From the NCBI RefSeq assembly GCF_001591365.1, contig NZ_BCUT01000001.1, positions 1,860,001-1,924,000 of the forward strand: 64,000 nt of DNA, given 5' to 3'. The position numbers and the translations under genes were made by a program. Of the stretch, positions 25,101 to 33,709 are shown piece after piece. Numbering within the stretch: position 1 is the first letter of the stretch; every line of letters starts with the position of its first letter. Below the pieces are notes generated by a model, which was given only the letters and a program-made list of their open reading frames with translations, was not told where the DNA came from and did not search any database. This DNA is from Variovorax paradoxus NBRC 15149. Lineage in GTDB: Bacteria > Pseudomonadota > Gammaproteobacteria > Burkholderiales > Burkholderiaceae_C.

Positions 25101-26596
25101 CCGACGGCTCGCTGGACGCCGTGCTGGCATGGGCCCGGCAGCACGCCAGGCGCTTCAACCGCGTGGTGGTCGCGCGGCATGAGGCCAACAGCGGCCTGGG
25201 CCTCACGCGCAATGCGGGCTTCCACCTCGCGGACAGTCCCTACGTGCTGCCGCTGGATGCCGACAACCGGCTGCGCCCGAAATGCTGCGAAGAGCTGCGC
25301 CGCGCCATCCGCGCCGAGCGCGTGGCCTTCGCCTACCCGACCATCCAGCACTTCGGCGCCTCCAGCGCGCTGCTCGGCGATGCCTCCTACGAGCCGCAGC
25401 GCTTCGTGGCCGGCAACTACATCGACGCGATGGCGCTGGTCTCGAAGGAGGCGTGGGCGATCGTCGGCGGCTACAACCACGTTCGCCACGGCTGGGAGGA
25501 CTTCGACTTCTGGTGCCGGCTCGCGGAGCAGGGCCAGCGCGGCGTGCGGGAGCCGCAAACGCTCGCGGACTACCGCGTGCATGCGAGCTCGATGCTCAGG
25601 GCCGAGACCACGGTCCCGCAGAATTACCAGCGGCTGATCGAGAACTTCAAGGCTCAGCATCCCTGGGTGTCGCTCATTGACGAGCGGCTCGCGCGCAAGC
25701 CGCCGGCGCTGCAGGTGGCGCTGAGCGACGGCGGCGCGAAGTCGCGGCTCCAGGCACTGCTGCCGATTCTTCGCTGCCCGAAGACCGGGCTCAAGCTGAC
25801 GGCCGACGCGGCAAGCGGCGCACTGGCGACCGTGGACGGCTGGCGGCGCTGGCCCGTCGTCCAGGGCCGGCCGGTTCTTTGCGAGGACATCGGCGAGCCC
25901 GAGGTCAAGCCCGCCGAGCACGTCAGCAACCCGCTGCCGCCCGAGGCCCTGAAGCTCGCCAAGAGCACCAAGGGCTGGGTGCTGAATCTCAGCGGCGGAG
26001 GCTCGCAGGAAAAGATCGAGAACGTGGTCGAGGTCGAATACTGTCTGTTCAGGCACACCGACGTGGTCGCCGACGCCCACGTGCTGCCGTTCGACGATGC
26101 GGTCTTCGACGCCGTGATCGTCATGAACGCCTTCGAGCACTACCGCGAACCGCAGAAGGTGGCGGCGGAGCTCCTGCGGGTGCTCAAGCCCGGTGGCCGC
26201 ATCCTGGTGCGCACCGCCTTCATGCAGCCGCTGCACGAGCGGCCCTGGCATTTCTTCAACTGCACCCGCTACGGGCTGGAGCAGTGGTTCCGCGAGTTCG
26301 AGGCCGAGCGCGTGCGGGTGTCGGAGAATTTCGCGCCGAACCACTCCGTCAGCTGGCTGGCGTCGGAGTGCGAGCAGGCGCTGCGCGCCAACGTGTCCGA
26401 CGAAGCCGCGGAGCGCTTCCGGGAGTCCTCCACGGGCGATCTGGTGGACCTGTGGCGCGACCCCTCGCTGCGCGACACGCCGCTGTGGACCGATTTCGAG
26501 AAGCTGCCGCAGTCGGTGCAGGAGGTTGGCGCCGCGGGCTTCGAGTTCCTGGGCCGGAAACCCGCGGGGGCCAGGGTCAGCGCGAACGGCTGCTGA
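22166..26596 (+). CDS. Giant multidomain glycan enzyme: methyltransferase - coiled coil - GT-B - GT2 - methyltransferase
   Basis: This is a 1476-residue cytoplasmic protein. Residues 55-220 form a class I methyltransferase-24-type domain (LVELGTHNGVSYAAF, DLLHIDGFHTYEAV, VLFHDTNV). About 265-400 is Ala/Glu-rich coiled coil. About 440-525 is a FDREWYLKTYPDV...HYVTHGAAEGR repeat module known from rhamnan-type glycosyltransferases. About 540-930 is a GT-B-like glycosyltransferase (VVFDIDDLMIEPDLAD, IGYAGGSRTHQRDL). About 940-1180 is a GT2 (VTVAIPLYNYEQFIVEALES, LPLDADN). The last 270 residues begin with a Trm112-like strip (LRCPKTGLKL) and a SAM methyltransferase (FDAVIVMNAFEHYREP, LRVLKPGGRILVRTAF). 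It may elongate the glycan and also methylate it. Confidence 0.85.
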   Translation: MKEPTLILPTVDRSLDVLTHPVLDPLFWTPHLLGKASAWWTHTPFAFWIVAACKPGLLVELGTHNGVSYAAFCEAVARLKSATRCYAVDTWAGDEHAGHFDAQVYHELRDFHDKHFSAFSELLKSTFDDALPYFADGSIDLLHIDGFHTYEAVKHDFETWLPKLSDKAVVLFHDTNVRSGNFGVFRFFAEQARHYPSFEFLHGHGLGVLAVGDRAPAAAMALCNLEPERADAARARFAHLGTRWFVTTREQLGSAELHQRIHEANALRAPVEAELAQVAAARAAEAEARARAEGQLDALSHEVAEKAAQLEDLNRQAGDAQAKAAQAEAAARATGFAHEQANRRVAELRNVVAQLATDLNKTRDDLNETSEAKSLQQRTALAWKNLADRKEDRVESLMERFTRLRVDPSLSVKAKLRRRLRLLARRLAGKPVDLGAVEIVRFSPYFDREWYLKTYPDVASAGTDPAEHYVTHGAAEGRQPGPWFSGTEYAARYGDAAGFNPLIHYTLVGAREGRRAGLLGSDDTEPPPIPPLPSRVFSIFYVSGEADTPGHLYRVARYIEAARMNGVPAEWVRQEELEARLELTSRHDVMILWRTQWSPVLEKAIGLMHAQGKKVVFDIDDLMIEPDLADTKVIDGIRSNAHPEAAVRELFASVRRAMLAADVCIASTQELAYHMRWAGKSTHVLFNGFDDQTFELSRRSARQWRSARTDKLVRIGYAGGSRTHQRDLGLAIEAIARVLRENELCRLVLFQTESGMRLVDVEEYPVMAGLAHRIEWRPFQTLETLPREIARFDINIAPLEFGNPFCEAKSELKFFEAALVDVPTIASPTGPFTRAIEHGVSGFLAASADDWYHHLSTLASDPALRASVGSAAFLRAMASYGPLQRATQFGRVLDQLQGDALAARAFALDARVRAAPIPRPQLMPLEVLFEHRADEAELADVTVAIPLYNYEQFIVEALESVRAQTLAVLDLVVVDDCSTDGSLDAVLAWARQHARRFNRVVVARHEANSGLGLTRNAGFHLADSPYVLPLDADNRLRPKCCEELRRAIRAERVAFAYPTIQHFGASSALLGDASYEPQRFVAGNYIDAMALVSKEAWAIVGGYNHVRHGWEDFDFWCRLAEQGQRGVREPQTLADYRVHASSMLRAETTVPQNYQRLIENFKAQHPWVSLIDERLARKPPALQVALSDGGAKSRLQALLPILRCPKTGLKLTADAASGALATVDGWRRWPVVQGRPVLCEDIGEPEVKPAEHVSNPLPPEALKLAKSTKGWVLNLSGGGSQEKIENVVEVEYCLFRHTDVVADAHVLPFDDAVFDAVIVMNAFEHYREPQKVAAELLRVLKPGGRILVRTAFMQPLHERPWHFFNCTRYGLEQWFREFEAERVRVSENFAPNHSVSWLASECEQALRANVSDEAAERFRESSTGDLVDLWRDPSLRDTPLWTDFEKLPQSVQEVGAAGFEFLGRKPAGARVSANGC

Positions 26597-26614
26597 GGCG
26601 GCTGGGGCCTCAGC
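26592..26614. terminator. Bidirectional hairpin spanning both stop codons
   Basis: GCTGAGGC (26592-26599) and GCCTCAGC (26607-26614) form a perfect 8-bp stem with a 7-nt loop. It contains the TGA of the giant glycosyltransferase (26594-26596) and the TGA of argB on the other strand (26610-26612). No T-runs flank it, so it is either a compact bidirectional terminator or a barrier for the convergent transcripts. Confidence 0.4.
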
Positions 26615-27503
26615 GTGCGCGGATCATCGTGCCGTAGGCCTGGTCGGTCAGGATCTCGAGCAGCATGGCGTGCGGCACGCGGCCGTCGATGATGTGCACC
26701 GCGTTCACGCCGCTCTTGGCCGCATCGAGCGCGCCCTCGATCTTGGGCAGCATGCCGCCCGAGATGGTGCCGTCGGCAAACAGGTCGTCGATCTCGCGCG
26801 CGCTCAGGTTGGTGAGCAGATTGCCGTCCTTGTCGAGCACGCCGGGCGTGTTGGTCAGGAGCATGAGCTTCTCGGCCTTGAGCACGGTGGCGAGCTTGCC
26901 GGCCACTACATCGGCGTTGATGTTGTAGCTCTCGTTCTCCTCGCCGAAGCCGATCGGGCTGACCACGGGAATGAAGGCGTCGTCCTGCAGCGCCTTGACC
27001 ACGCTGGGGTCGATGGAGACGATGTCGCCCACCTGGCCCACGTCGTGGTGCAGGTTGGGGTCGGCGCGGTCCGCCATCTTGAGCTTCTGCGCGCGGATCA
27101 TCCCGCCGTCGCGCCCGGTCAGGCCCACGGCCTTGCCGCCGGCCTGGTTGATCAGGCCCACGATGTCCTGCTGCACCTCGCCGGCCAGCACCCATTCGAC
27201 CACCTCCATGGTCTCGGCGTCGGTCACGCGCATGCCCTGGATGAAGCTGCCCTTCTTGCCCAGGCGGTTGAGCGCCGCCTCGATCTGCGGGCCGCCGCCA
27301 TGCACCACCACCGGGTTCATGCCGACCAGCTTGAGCAGCACCACGTCTTCCGCGAAGTCGGCCTGCAGGGCCGGATCGGTCATGGCATTGCCGCCGTACT
27401 TGATGACGATGGTCTTGCCGTGGAACTTGCGGATGTACGGCAGCGCCTGGGCCAGGATCTCGGCCTTGTCGCGCGGGGGAATGTTGAGGACGGGATCGGT
27501 CAT
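26610..27503 (-). CDS. argB: Acetylglutamate kinase
   Basis: This is a 297-residue cytoplasmic enzyme that phosphorylates N-acetylglutamate, the second step of arginine biosynthesis. The ATP/substrate glycine-rich elements are [13 protein letters not shown] (Lys and GGNA near residues 33-41) and [33 protein letters not shown] and the C-terminal [20 protein letters not shown] are diagnostic. It is an isolated housekeeping gene, flanked on both sides by polysaccharide genes and converging on the giant glycosyltransferase with 13 bp between the stops. A WecA-like gene follows 64 bp downstream of its start codon on the same strand. Confidence 0.95.
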   Translation of the reverse strand: MTDPVLNIPPRDKAEILAQALPYIRKFHGKTIVIKYGGNAMTDPALQADFAEDVVLLKLVGMNPVVVHGGGPQIEAALNRLGKKGSFIQGMRVTDAETMEVVEWVLAGEVQQDIVGLINQAGGKAVGLTGRDGGMIRAQKLKMADRADPNLHHDVGQVGDIVSIDPSVVKALQDDAFIPVVSPIGFGEENESYNINADVVAGKLATVLKAEKLMLLTNTPGVLDKDGNLLTNLSAREIDDLFADGTISGGMLPKIEGALDAAKSGVNAVHIIDGRVPHAMLLEILTDQAYGTMIRAR

Positions 27504-27567
27504 GGGCGGGCAGGCTCCAAAACGGTGGGGACGATGGAAAGAATGAATTCTTGCAGCAGGGAAGCCG

Positions 27568-28665
27568 TCACGGACGCAGCCAGCGCGGCACCTTGAATCG
27601 CACGATCATCAGGTAGGCGCCCACGTAGGTCGTGACGAACAGCAGGCAGAACAGCATCAGCACGATGGTGTTGTTCCAGAACAGCACCGCCGGCACCACC
27701 GACAGCGCGGCGAACATCCAGAGGTAGGGCGAGGTCCGGTTGTTGCGGGCGAGCAGTTGGCGCGCCTCGTCGTCCGCGAAGGCCACGCGCACGATGCGCC
27801 GGAAGATCAGCTGGTGGAAGTGCAGCGCATCGGCGGTGCCGGGCGACTGCCCGCGCGCGAGCTTGCGATAGATGGAGAACAGCGTCTCCCACACCGGGTA
27901 GATCAGCAGCAGCATCGGAAACCACGGCGAGACGACGCGGTGCCGCTGCACCAGCGTCACGCAGGCCAGGGCAATCACCATGCCCCAGACGTAGGCGCCG
28001 CCGTCGCCGGCAAAGATCTTGCCGCGCGGATAGTTCCAGATCAGGAAGCCGATGGTGGCACCGACCAGGCAAACCATCATGGCCGCGAGCTGGCGGTCGC
28101 CCACCTGCAGCGCCACGTGCGAAACGGCCAGGCACACCAGCACTGCCACCGTGCCGGCCAGCCCGTTGTAGCCGTCGATGATGTTGAAGGCATGCGGCAG
28201 CCCGCCGATGGCCAGGGCCGCGAACAGCACGGCGCCGTACGGCACCAGGGCCAGCCAGCCGTCGACCGCCTCGATGCCGGTGCGCGACAGGCCCAGGCCC
28301 AGCACCCAGCACGCGAGCAGCGCGGAGCCGATGGTGAGCGCGAGCCTGTAGCGCACCTTGACGTTCTGCGTCACGTCTTCGACGATGCCGCCGAGGACTG
28401 CCGGCGCAATGCACAGCAGCGTAAGCATCGAGGTCTTGAGCGGCCAGGACACGTTGAACGGGTCGGTGCCGGTGATGCCGGAGGCCAGCCAGGCCGCGCC
28501 CATGCCCAGCAGGATGCCCGCTCCCCCGAGCCGCGGCACGTGGCCCTTGTGGAAGCGCTGGGGCATGTCGGCGCCATAGAGCCGGGCGTGCCTGCGCGCG
28601 CGGCGCATGAACACCTGGACCCCGAAGGCCGAGACGAAGAAACTGATGACGATCAGAGCAATCAT
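27568..28665 (-). CDS. WecA/MraY-family undecaprenyl-phosphate sugar-1-phosphate transferase
   Basis: This is a 365-residue inner-membrane enzyme with about ten or eleven helices that starts lipid-linked glycan synthesis by moving a sugar-1-phosphate (often GlcNAc, GalNAc or QuiNAc) onto undecaprenyl phosphate. Family motifs are [20 protein letters not shown] near the N-terminus, the catalytic loop [27 protein letters not shown], and the [10 protein letters not shown] cytoplasmic motif. The chosen ATG at 28665 begins directly at the first helix, [16 protein letters not shown]. Upstream readings overlap the divergent GT2 gene antisense and are artefacts. It is divergent from that GT2 with only 45 bp between. 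Confidence 0.88.
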   Translation of the reverse strand: MIALIVISFFVSAFGVQVFMRRARRHARLYGADMPQRFHKGHVPRLGGAGILLGMGAAWLASGITGTDPFNVSWPLKTSMLTLLCIAPAVLGGIVEDVTQNVKVRYRLALTIGSALLACWVLGLGLSRTGIEAVDGWLALVPYGAVLFAALAIGGLPHAFNIIDGYNGLAGTVAVLVCLAVSHVALQVGDRQLAAMMVCLVGATIGFLIWNYPRGKIFAGDGGAYVWGMVIALACVTLVQRHRVVSPWFPMLLLIYPVWETLFSIYRKLARGQSPGTADALHFHQLIFRRIVRVAFADDEARQLLARNNRTSPYLWMFAALSVVPAVLFWNNTIVLMLFCLLFVTTYVGAYLMIVRFKVPRWLRP

Positions 28666-28710
28666 GTGTGGGTGTTGGGGAACCCTAGAATTCCCGAGCG
28701 AAATTAGACC

Positions 28711-29469
28711 ATGCCAGCGCCCCCTTCCCCTTCTTCCCCCCCGATCACCATTTCGATCGTCAGCCACGGCCAGCTCGCGCTGGTGCGCCCGCTGCTCGAG
28801 CAGCTGGACCGTTTCTGCCGCAGCTCGACCGCCAAGGTGGTGCTCACGCTGAACATCCCCGAACCCGACGTGCTGGCCGGCCTGGAATGGGGTTTTGCGG
28901 TCGAGCGGATCGAAAACACGAGCCCCAAGGGCTTTGGCGCCAACCACAACCAGGCCTTCGGGCACTGCGGCACGCCCTGGTTCCTGGTCCTCAACCCCGA
29001 CATCCGCCTGGACGGCGACGTGCTGGCGCCGCTGGTCGCGCAGGCCGCGCCCGACGCCGGCCTGCTGACGCCGCGCATCCTCGAGCCCGGCCACAGCGCG
29101 CCCGAGCAGCACCGCGCCGTCATCACGCCGCTCGAGATCCTCACGCGGCGCAAGCCGGGGTATGTGCGCCCGGCGGTGCCGGACTGGATTCCGGGCCTGT
29201 TCATGCTGTTCCGCAGCCAGGCCTACCGCCAGATCGGGGGCTTCGACGAGCGCTTCTTCATGTACGGCGAAGACTTCGACATCTGCGCCCGGACCCAGCT
29301 GGCGGGCTGGAAGCTGCAGGTGGGCGAAGACCTGCTCGCGCGCCACGAGGCCCAGCGCGCCAGCCGCAGCAGCAGGAAGCACCTTTACTGGCACGTGACC
29401 AGCCTGCTCAAGGTGTGGACCTCGGGCGCGTTCTGGCGCTACCTGCGGACCCGCTCCCGCGGGACCTGA
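28711..29469 (+). CDS. GT2-family glycosyltransferase, WbbL/rhamnosyltransferase-like
   Basis: This is a compact 252-residue GT-A enzyme. The nucleotide-sugar binding start is ITISIVSHGQLALVRPLLEQ, the DxD equivalent is FLVLNPDIRLDGD, and the acceptor-side block is GLFMLFRSQAYRQIGGFDER followed by YGEDFDICAR. Such proteins commonly transfer L-rhamnose to lipid-linked GlcNAc, and its placement beside a WecA-like gene supports a role as the second sugar transferase. The acyltransferase gene follows on the same strand after 86 bp. Confidence 0.85.
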   Translation: MPAPPSPSSPPITISIVSHGQLALVRPLLEQLDRFCRSSTAKVVLTLNIPEPDVLAGLEWGFAVERIENTSPKGFGANHNQAFGHCGTPWFLVLNPDIRLDGDVLAPLVAQAAPDAGLLTPRILEPGHSAPEQHRAVITPLEILTRRKPGYVRPAVPDWIPGLFMLFRSQAYRQIGGFDERFFMYGEDFDICARTQLAGWKLQVGEDLLARHEAQRASRSSRKHLYWHVTSLLKVWTSGAFWRYLRTRSRGT

Positions 29470-29555
29470 AAAAAGCCGCTCCCGCGTTTGCGCAGACAAT
29501 CCGGGGCCGGGAAGCCAGCAGAGACCGCAGGCGCCGTCCCCTCCCAACCACGACG

Positions 29556-31607
29556 ATGACGACCACGAGCAGCCCGACAGCCCCGCAGGAACACGCCCAC
29601 CTGCTTCATCCCAAGTACCGACCCGACATCGACGGCCTGCGCGCCGTCGCCGTGCTTTCGGTGCTCGGCTACCACGCGTTCCCGCAGTGGATCAAGGGCG
29701 GCTTCATCGGGGTCGACATCTTCTTCGTCATCTCGGGCTTCCTGATCACCACGATCATCCTGGGCAGCTTCGAGGGCGACGGGTTCAGCTACCGCGAGTT
29801 CTACGCGCGCCGCGTGAAGCGCATCTTTCCGGCGCTGGTGCTGGTGCTGGCCGCGACCTTCGCCTTCGGCTGGTGGGCGCTGCTGCCGCACGAGTGGGAG
29901 CAGCTCGGCAAGCACGTGGCGGCGGGCGCCGGCTTCGTCTCGAACTTCGCCTTCTGGAGCGAGGCCGGCTACTTCGACAACGCGGCCGAGACCAAGCCGC
30001 TGCTGCATCTGTGGTCGCTGGCCATCGAGGAGCAGTTCTACATCTTCTGGCCCGTGCTGCTGGGCCTGGCATGGAAGCGCAAGTGGCGCGTGCTCACGGT
30101 GGTGGGCGCGGTGGCGGCCCTGTCGTTCCTGCTCAACGTCGCGACCATCCACAGCCACCGGGAGGCCGCGTTCTATTCGCCGTTGTCGCGCTTCTGGGAG
30201 CTGATGATCGGCGGCATGCTGGCGTACATGCGGCTGCACCGTCCGCTGCCCAAGCCGGGCTGGGGCCGCCATGCGCAGTCGATTGCCGGTCTGGTGCTGA
30301 TCGGCCTGGGCCTTGCATTCATCCGCGGCGGCAAGGCGTTTCCGGGGTTCTGGGCCATCCTGCCCACGCTGGGCGCCTTCTATTGCATTGCGGCCGGCCC
30401 GACCGGCGTGCTCAACCGCTACGTGCTCGCCTCCAGGCCGATGGTGTGGGTCGGCCTCATCAGCTATCCGCTGTACCTGTGGCACTGGCCGCTGCTGGTC
30501 TACGCGCGCATCGTCGAGGGCGAACTGCCCTCCAACGGCCTGCGCGCGCTGATGCTGCTGGCGGCCGTCGTGCTGGCCTGGCTGACCTACCGCTTTGTCG
30601 AGCGCGGCACGCGCCGCAGCGAGAGCAACACCGTGATCTCCGTGCTGGTGGCGCTGATGGTGGGCTTCGTGGTGCTGGGCACGCTGGCGGCCACGCGCTA
30701 CTACGTCGGGCGGCACAGCGACCCCTACTTCAACAAGACGGCCGCGGCTGCCAAGGACTGGGGCTACCCGGACGGGCTCAGCCCGATCAAGGTCGATGGC
30801 GAGGTGCTCCAGCAGATCGGCCACGGCAAGCGCCGCGTGCTGCTGTTCGGCGACAGCCACATCGAGCAATACGGCCCGCGCGCCGTGGAGCTGAACAAGA
30901 TCGCGCCCGACACCCTCGATTCGCTCTCCTTCGCCACCTGGGGCGCCTGCCCGCCCATTCCCAACGTGGTCGACGAAAAGAACAACCTCTGCGGCGAACG
31001 CCGCGACGGCGCCATGCGCCTGGCCATCAGCGACAAGTTCGACGCAGTGGTGTTCGGCGGCTGCTGGAACTGCTACTTCTCGGAAACCGGCAAGCCCAAC
31101 GCCGCCAACGCCGAGGCCGACCGCTACTACTACTCCGACGGCAAGACCAAGCACCGCTTCATGGGCGGCGGCGGCGTGGACCTGGCGCTCAACATGCTGG
31201 AGGCGGTGATGACGAATCTTGCGAAACACAAGCAGGTTTATCTGGTGCTGGACAACCCGGTGGGGGAGGGGTATGGGCCCGAGGAGTTCGTGAAGGGAGG
31301 GCGGCTCGGCAACATGAGCGTGGCGCCGATGTCGCCCACGACGGAATGGGTTTCAGCGCAAAGGGCCCTCCACGAGCGCATGCGCCAGATCGCGATCCGA
31401 AGCGGCGCCATCGTGATCGACCCCATTCCGACGCTTTGCAAGGGCACCCAGTGCACCCGGGCGGACGCCGACGCCACGCCCATCTACAAGGACGCGGGGC
31501 ACTTGCGGGCCGAGTACGTGCGCAAGTTCGCAACGTACATCGACGTGGCGATGAGTACGCAGAAGCAGCAGCAAACACCCGCAACCGTGCCGGTCACGGG
31601 GCGCTAG
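29556..31607 (+). CDS. OafA/YrhL-type membrane acyltransferase with C-terminal SGNH domain
   Basis: This is a 683-residue O-acyltransferase. The N-terminal ten-helix acyltransferase-3 domain (about 15-375) starts YRPDIDGLRAVAVLSVLGYH and contains GGFIGVDIFFVISGFLITTI, FYARRVKRIFPALVLVL and LLHLWSLAIEEQFYIFWPVL. The periplasmic SGNH-type domain (about 410-660) has the catalytic GDSH block (RVLLFGDSHIEQYG) and the DAGHLRAEY His/Asp pair near the end. Proteins of this layout O-acetylate LPS or other surface glycans from cytoplasmic acetyl-CoA. The ATG at 29556 fits the family N-terminus; no strong Shine-Dalgarno is present. Confidence 0.9.
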   Translation: MTTTSSPTAPQEHAHLLHPKYRPDIDGLRAVAVLSVLGYHAFPQWIKGGFIGVDIFFVISGFLITTIILGSFEGDGFSYREFYARRVKRIFPALVLVLAATFAFGWWALLPHEWEQLGKHVAAGAGFVSNFAFWSEAGYFDNAAETKPLLHLWSLAIEEQFYIFWPVLLGLAWKRKWRVLTVVGAVAALSFLLNVATIHSHREAAFYSPLSRFWELMIGGMLAYMRLHRPLPKPGWGRHAQSIAGLVLIGLGLAFIRGGKAFPGFWAILPTLGAFYCIAAGPTGVLNRYVLASRPMVWVGLISYPLYLWHWPLLVYARIVEGELPSNGLRALMLLAAVVLAWLTYRFVERGTRRSESNTVISVLVALMVGFVVLGTLAATRYYVGRHSDPYFNKTAAAAKDWGYPDGLSPIKVDGEVLQQIGHGKRRVLLFGDSHIEQYGPRAVELNKIAPDTLDSLSFATWGACPPIPNVVDEKNNLCGERRDGAMRLAISDKFDAVVFGGCWNCYFSETGKPNAANAEADRYYYSDGKTKHRFMGGGGVDLALNMLEAVMTNLAKHKQVYLVLDNPVGEGYGPEEFVKGGRLGNMSVAPMSPTTEWVSAQRALHERMRQIAIRSGAIVIDPIPTLCKGTQCTRADADATPIYKDAGHLRAEYVRKFATYIDVAMSTQKQQQTPATVPVTGR

Positions 31608-31614
31608 CTAGAAC

Positions 31615-32673
31615 TCAGGAATAGAGCCTCCGCAGACTGCGCACACCCGGCAGCCGCGTGATCGCCCCGACCAAGCGCACCATGCCGGGCGAGCTGTGCT
31701 TCAGCAGAAACAGCGTGGTCCGCAGGCGCAGCTTCTTCTTGCGGCCGACATAGGGGTTGGCCAGCACCATCGCGCCGTACTCGAAGAGGATCGCGGTCAT
31801 TTCCTCGCGATACTGGTCGTCATTCTTGATCGACTCGATCGCATGGTTGACGAAGTAGGGCTGAAACCGGGGCACGAGGCAATCGCGGAAGTAGTAGCGA
31901 CCGCGCTGGTGCTCGTCGGGAAACATCTGCACCAGCTTCTTGAAGTACTTGAAGCGGCTGCGGATCATGCGAATGCCGAACGAGGTGCTTGCCGTATGGA
32001 TGCACCACACCGTCACGGCCTTGTCGACAAAGTAGTTGCTGTAGCCCTTGCGGAACACGCGCAGGAAGAGGTCATCGTCCTCGAAGCCCATGAACTGCGA
32101 GTCGAACCCGCCCACGGCCTCGAAGGCCTTGCGGCTGATCAGCGTGGCCGATGGCAGCACGAACATGTCGTGCCGCAGCAGATCGTTGATGTTTCGCTTG
32201 GGATGCGTCGCATGCTCCTTCACAACGCCGGTGCGGATCACGTTTCCATCGGCGTCGGCTTCGTACAGGTCAGCATAGACAAAGCCGAACAGGCGATCGT
32301 CCTGCGGGATCGAAGACGCCAGCGTCTCGATGTGGTTGGGCAGGTAAAAGTCGTCCTGGTCCAGAAAGCAGATGAAGTCGGAAATGGAGGCTGCCACTCC
32401 GGCGTTGCGTGCGGAGCCTTGTCCTCCATTCTCCTTGTCGAGAATGCGGAAGGGATAGCGCTCCGCAAGCCCGTCGAGCGCCGCGCGCTCCTCCGGCCGC
32501 GAGCCATCGTTCACCACAATCACCTCGGCTGCGGGCACCGATTGCTCGAACACGCTGCGCACCGAGCGCTCGATGAAATCGGCGCCGTTATAGAACGGGA
32601 TGATCACCACCACGCTGGGCCACAGGGGCATGGAGTCGATGGCGGGCACGGCGGGGGCGTTCGTTGGGATCAT
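31615..32673 (-). CDS. GT2-family glycosyltransferase
   Basis: This is a 352-residue GT-A glycosyltransferase. VVVIIPFYNGADFIERSVRS marks the nucleotide-sugar fold, followed by VIVVNDGSRPEE, ENGGQGSARNAGVA and FICFLDQDDFYLPNHIET (the catalytic DQDD). The second half, VGGFDSQFMGFEDDDLFLRV, is the acceptor-side ED motif. A basic 80-residue C-terminal tail may contact the membrane. I chose the ATG at 32673 (MIPTNAPAVP); a 24-residue longer form is possible. The gene converges on the acyltransferase gene with 7 bp between the stops and is followed upstream by another GT2. Confidence 0.82.
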   Translation of the reverse strand: MIPTNAPAVPAIDSMPLWPSVVVIIPFYNGADFIERSVRSVFEQSVPAAEVIVVNDGSRPEERAALDGLAERYPFRILDKENGGQGSARNAGVAASISDFICFLDQDDFYLPNHIETLASSIPQDDRLFGFVYADLYEADADGNVIRTGVVKEHATHPKRNINDLLRHDMFVLPSATLISRKAFEAVGGFDSQFMGFEDDDLFLRVFRKGYSNYFVDKAVTVWCIHTASTSFGIRMIRSRFKYFKKLVQMFPDEHQRGRYYFRDCLVPRFQPYFVNHAIESIKNDDQYREEMTAILFEYGAMVLANPYVGRKKKLRLRTTLFLLKHSSPGMVRLVGAITRLPGVRSLRRLYS

Positions 32674-32704
32674 TGTTTTTTGGCTTGGCTCTGTTGGGGC
32701 GAGC

Positions 32705-33709
32705 CTACACAGATTCGAAAAGGTCGCGAACCACGCCGCGTACACCGCGGCCGAACTTGTCGTAGCGGCCTGTCATGGCTTCGCGAAAGATGGGAATGCA
32801 CCGCGCCAGCCGGGACGCGGGCAATGCGGCTCGAAAACGCTGATGCTCGATCTTGCTGCGGACCTTGGCAATGATCTCGGGCGAGACGCGGTCGCCGATC
32901 TGCAGAAGACGCTCCAGGAGAAGCTCGGCCTTGATGGCGCGCTCGACGTGCGTATTTCCCCGCGATGCAAGCGCCTTGCGGATCTTCTCGACGAAAGTGT
33001 CGCGCCGCGCGCCAATCTGGTTGGACTCATGCTGGCGATAGTCGATGAGCGGCTTCTCCAGAAAATCGACACGCCCTACCGCCGACGCCACGATGCCCAG
33101 CCACTCGTCGTGGACCCATTCAACGGGCAGCGGCAAGGCGTCTGCAAGCAGCGACCGGCGAAACACCGTGGTCGCACCGGTGACGAGATTCCGGCGAAGA
33201 AACACGTCGAAAGCACGGCCCCCATGGATACGCTCGATTTCGGACGGGGTGACCTCGAGCGCGTGGAACAGGGACTGTTTGAGGTCGTTCCCACCCGCAT
33301 CGACAAGGCGCGCGTCGGTGTGCAGCAGCAGCAGATCGTCATCTTGCTGAAAGCGCGCCACCATCTGCGCAAGCCGATCGGGCGCCCACACATCGTCCTG
33401 GTCGCTCAGCGCAATCAGCTCGCAGGTGCACGCACTGATGGCCTGCTCGAAATTCTTGACGACCCGCAAGGGGGTGGCGTTTTCCAGCACCCGTAGCGCC
33501 ACCGGAGACCCGGGCCGTTCGGCGGCGCATTCGGCCACCGTAGCGCGAACCACCGCCACCGAGTCATCGCGGGAGGCGTCGTCCGAGAGCACGATCTCGA
33601 CCGGCGGAAGAGTTTGCAGGCAGATGCTGCGCACCTGCTCGCGCAGGAAGCGAGCACCGTTGTGTGTGCAGAGCGCGACGGAGACTTCGAGGGGACGGGC
33701 GGTGTTCAT
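32705..33709 (-). CDS. GT2-family glycosyltransferase, rhamnosyltransferase-like
   Basis: This is a 334-residue GT-A enzyme. The N-terminus EVSVALCTHNGARFLREQVR is typical of rhamnosyltransferases of the WbpX-like GT2 group, followed by EIVLSDDASRDDSVAV, CELIALSDQDDVWAPDRLAQ (DQDD) and GATTVFRRSLLADALPLP. The ATG at 33709 overlaps the stop of the 602-residue glycosyltransferase gene (ATGA), which I prefer to the ATG at 33730. It belongs to a minus-strand trio of GT2 genes, all likely adding sugars of the repeat unit or outer core. Confidence 0.84.
   Translation of the reverse strand: MNTARPLEVSVALCTHNGARFLREQVRSICLQTLPPVEIVLSDDASRDDSVAVVRATVAECAAERPGSPVALRVLENATPLRVVKNFEQAISACTCELIALSDQDDVWAPDRLAQMVARFQQDDDLLLLHTDARLVDAGGNDLKQSLFHALEVTPSEIERIHGGRAFDVFLRRNLVTGATTVFRRSLLADALPLPVEWVHDEWLGIVASAVGRVDFLEKPLIDYRQHESNQIGARRDTFVEKIRKALASRGNTHVERAIKAELLLERLLQIGDRVSPEIIAKVRSKIEHQRFRAALPASRLARCIPIFREAMTGRYDKFGRGVRGVVRDLFESV

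Noticed and set aside
23918..26344. 808-codon minus-strand frame inside the giant glycosyltransferase gene
   Set aside because: No recognisable domains. The opposite frame has five coherent modules.
29785..30367. Minus-strand frames inside the acyltransferase gene
   Set aside because: Short Arg/Pro/Ser-rich shadows of a strongly conserved plus-strand membrane domain.
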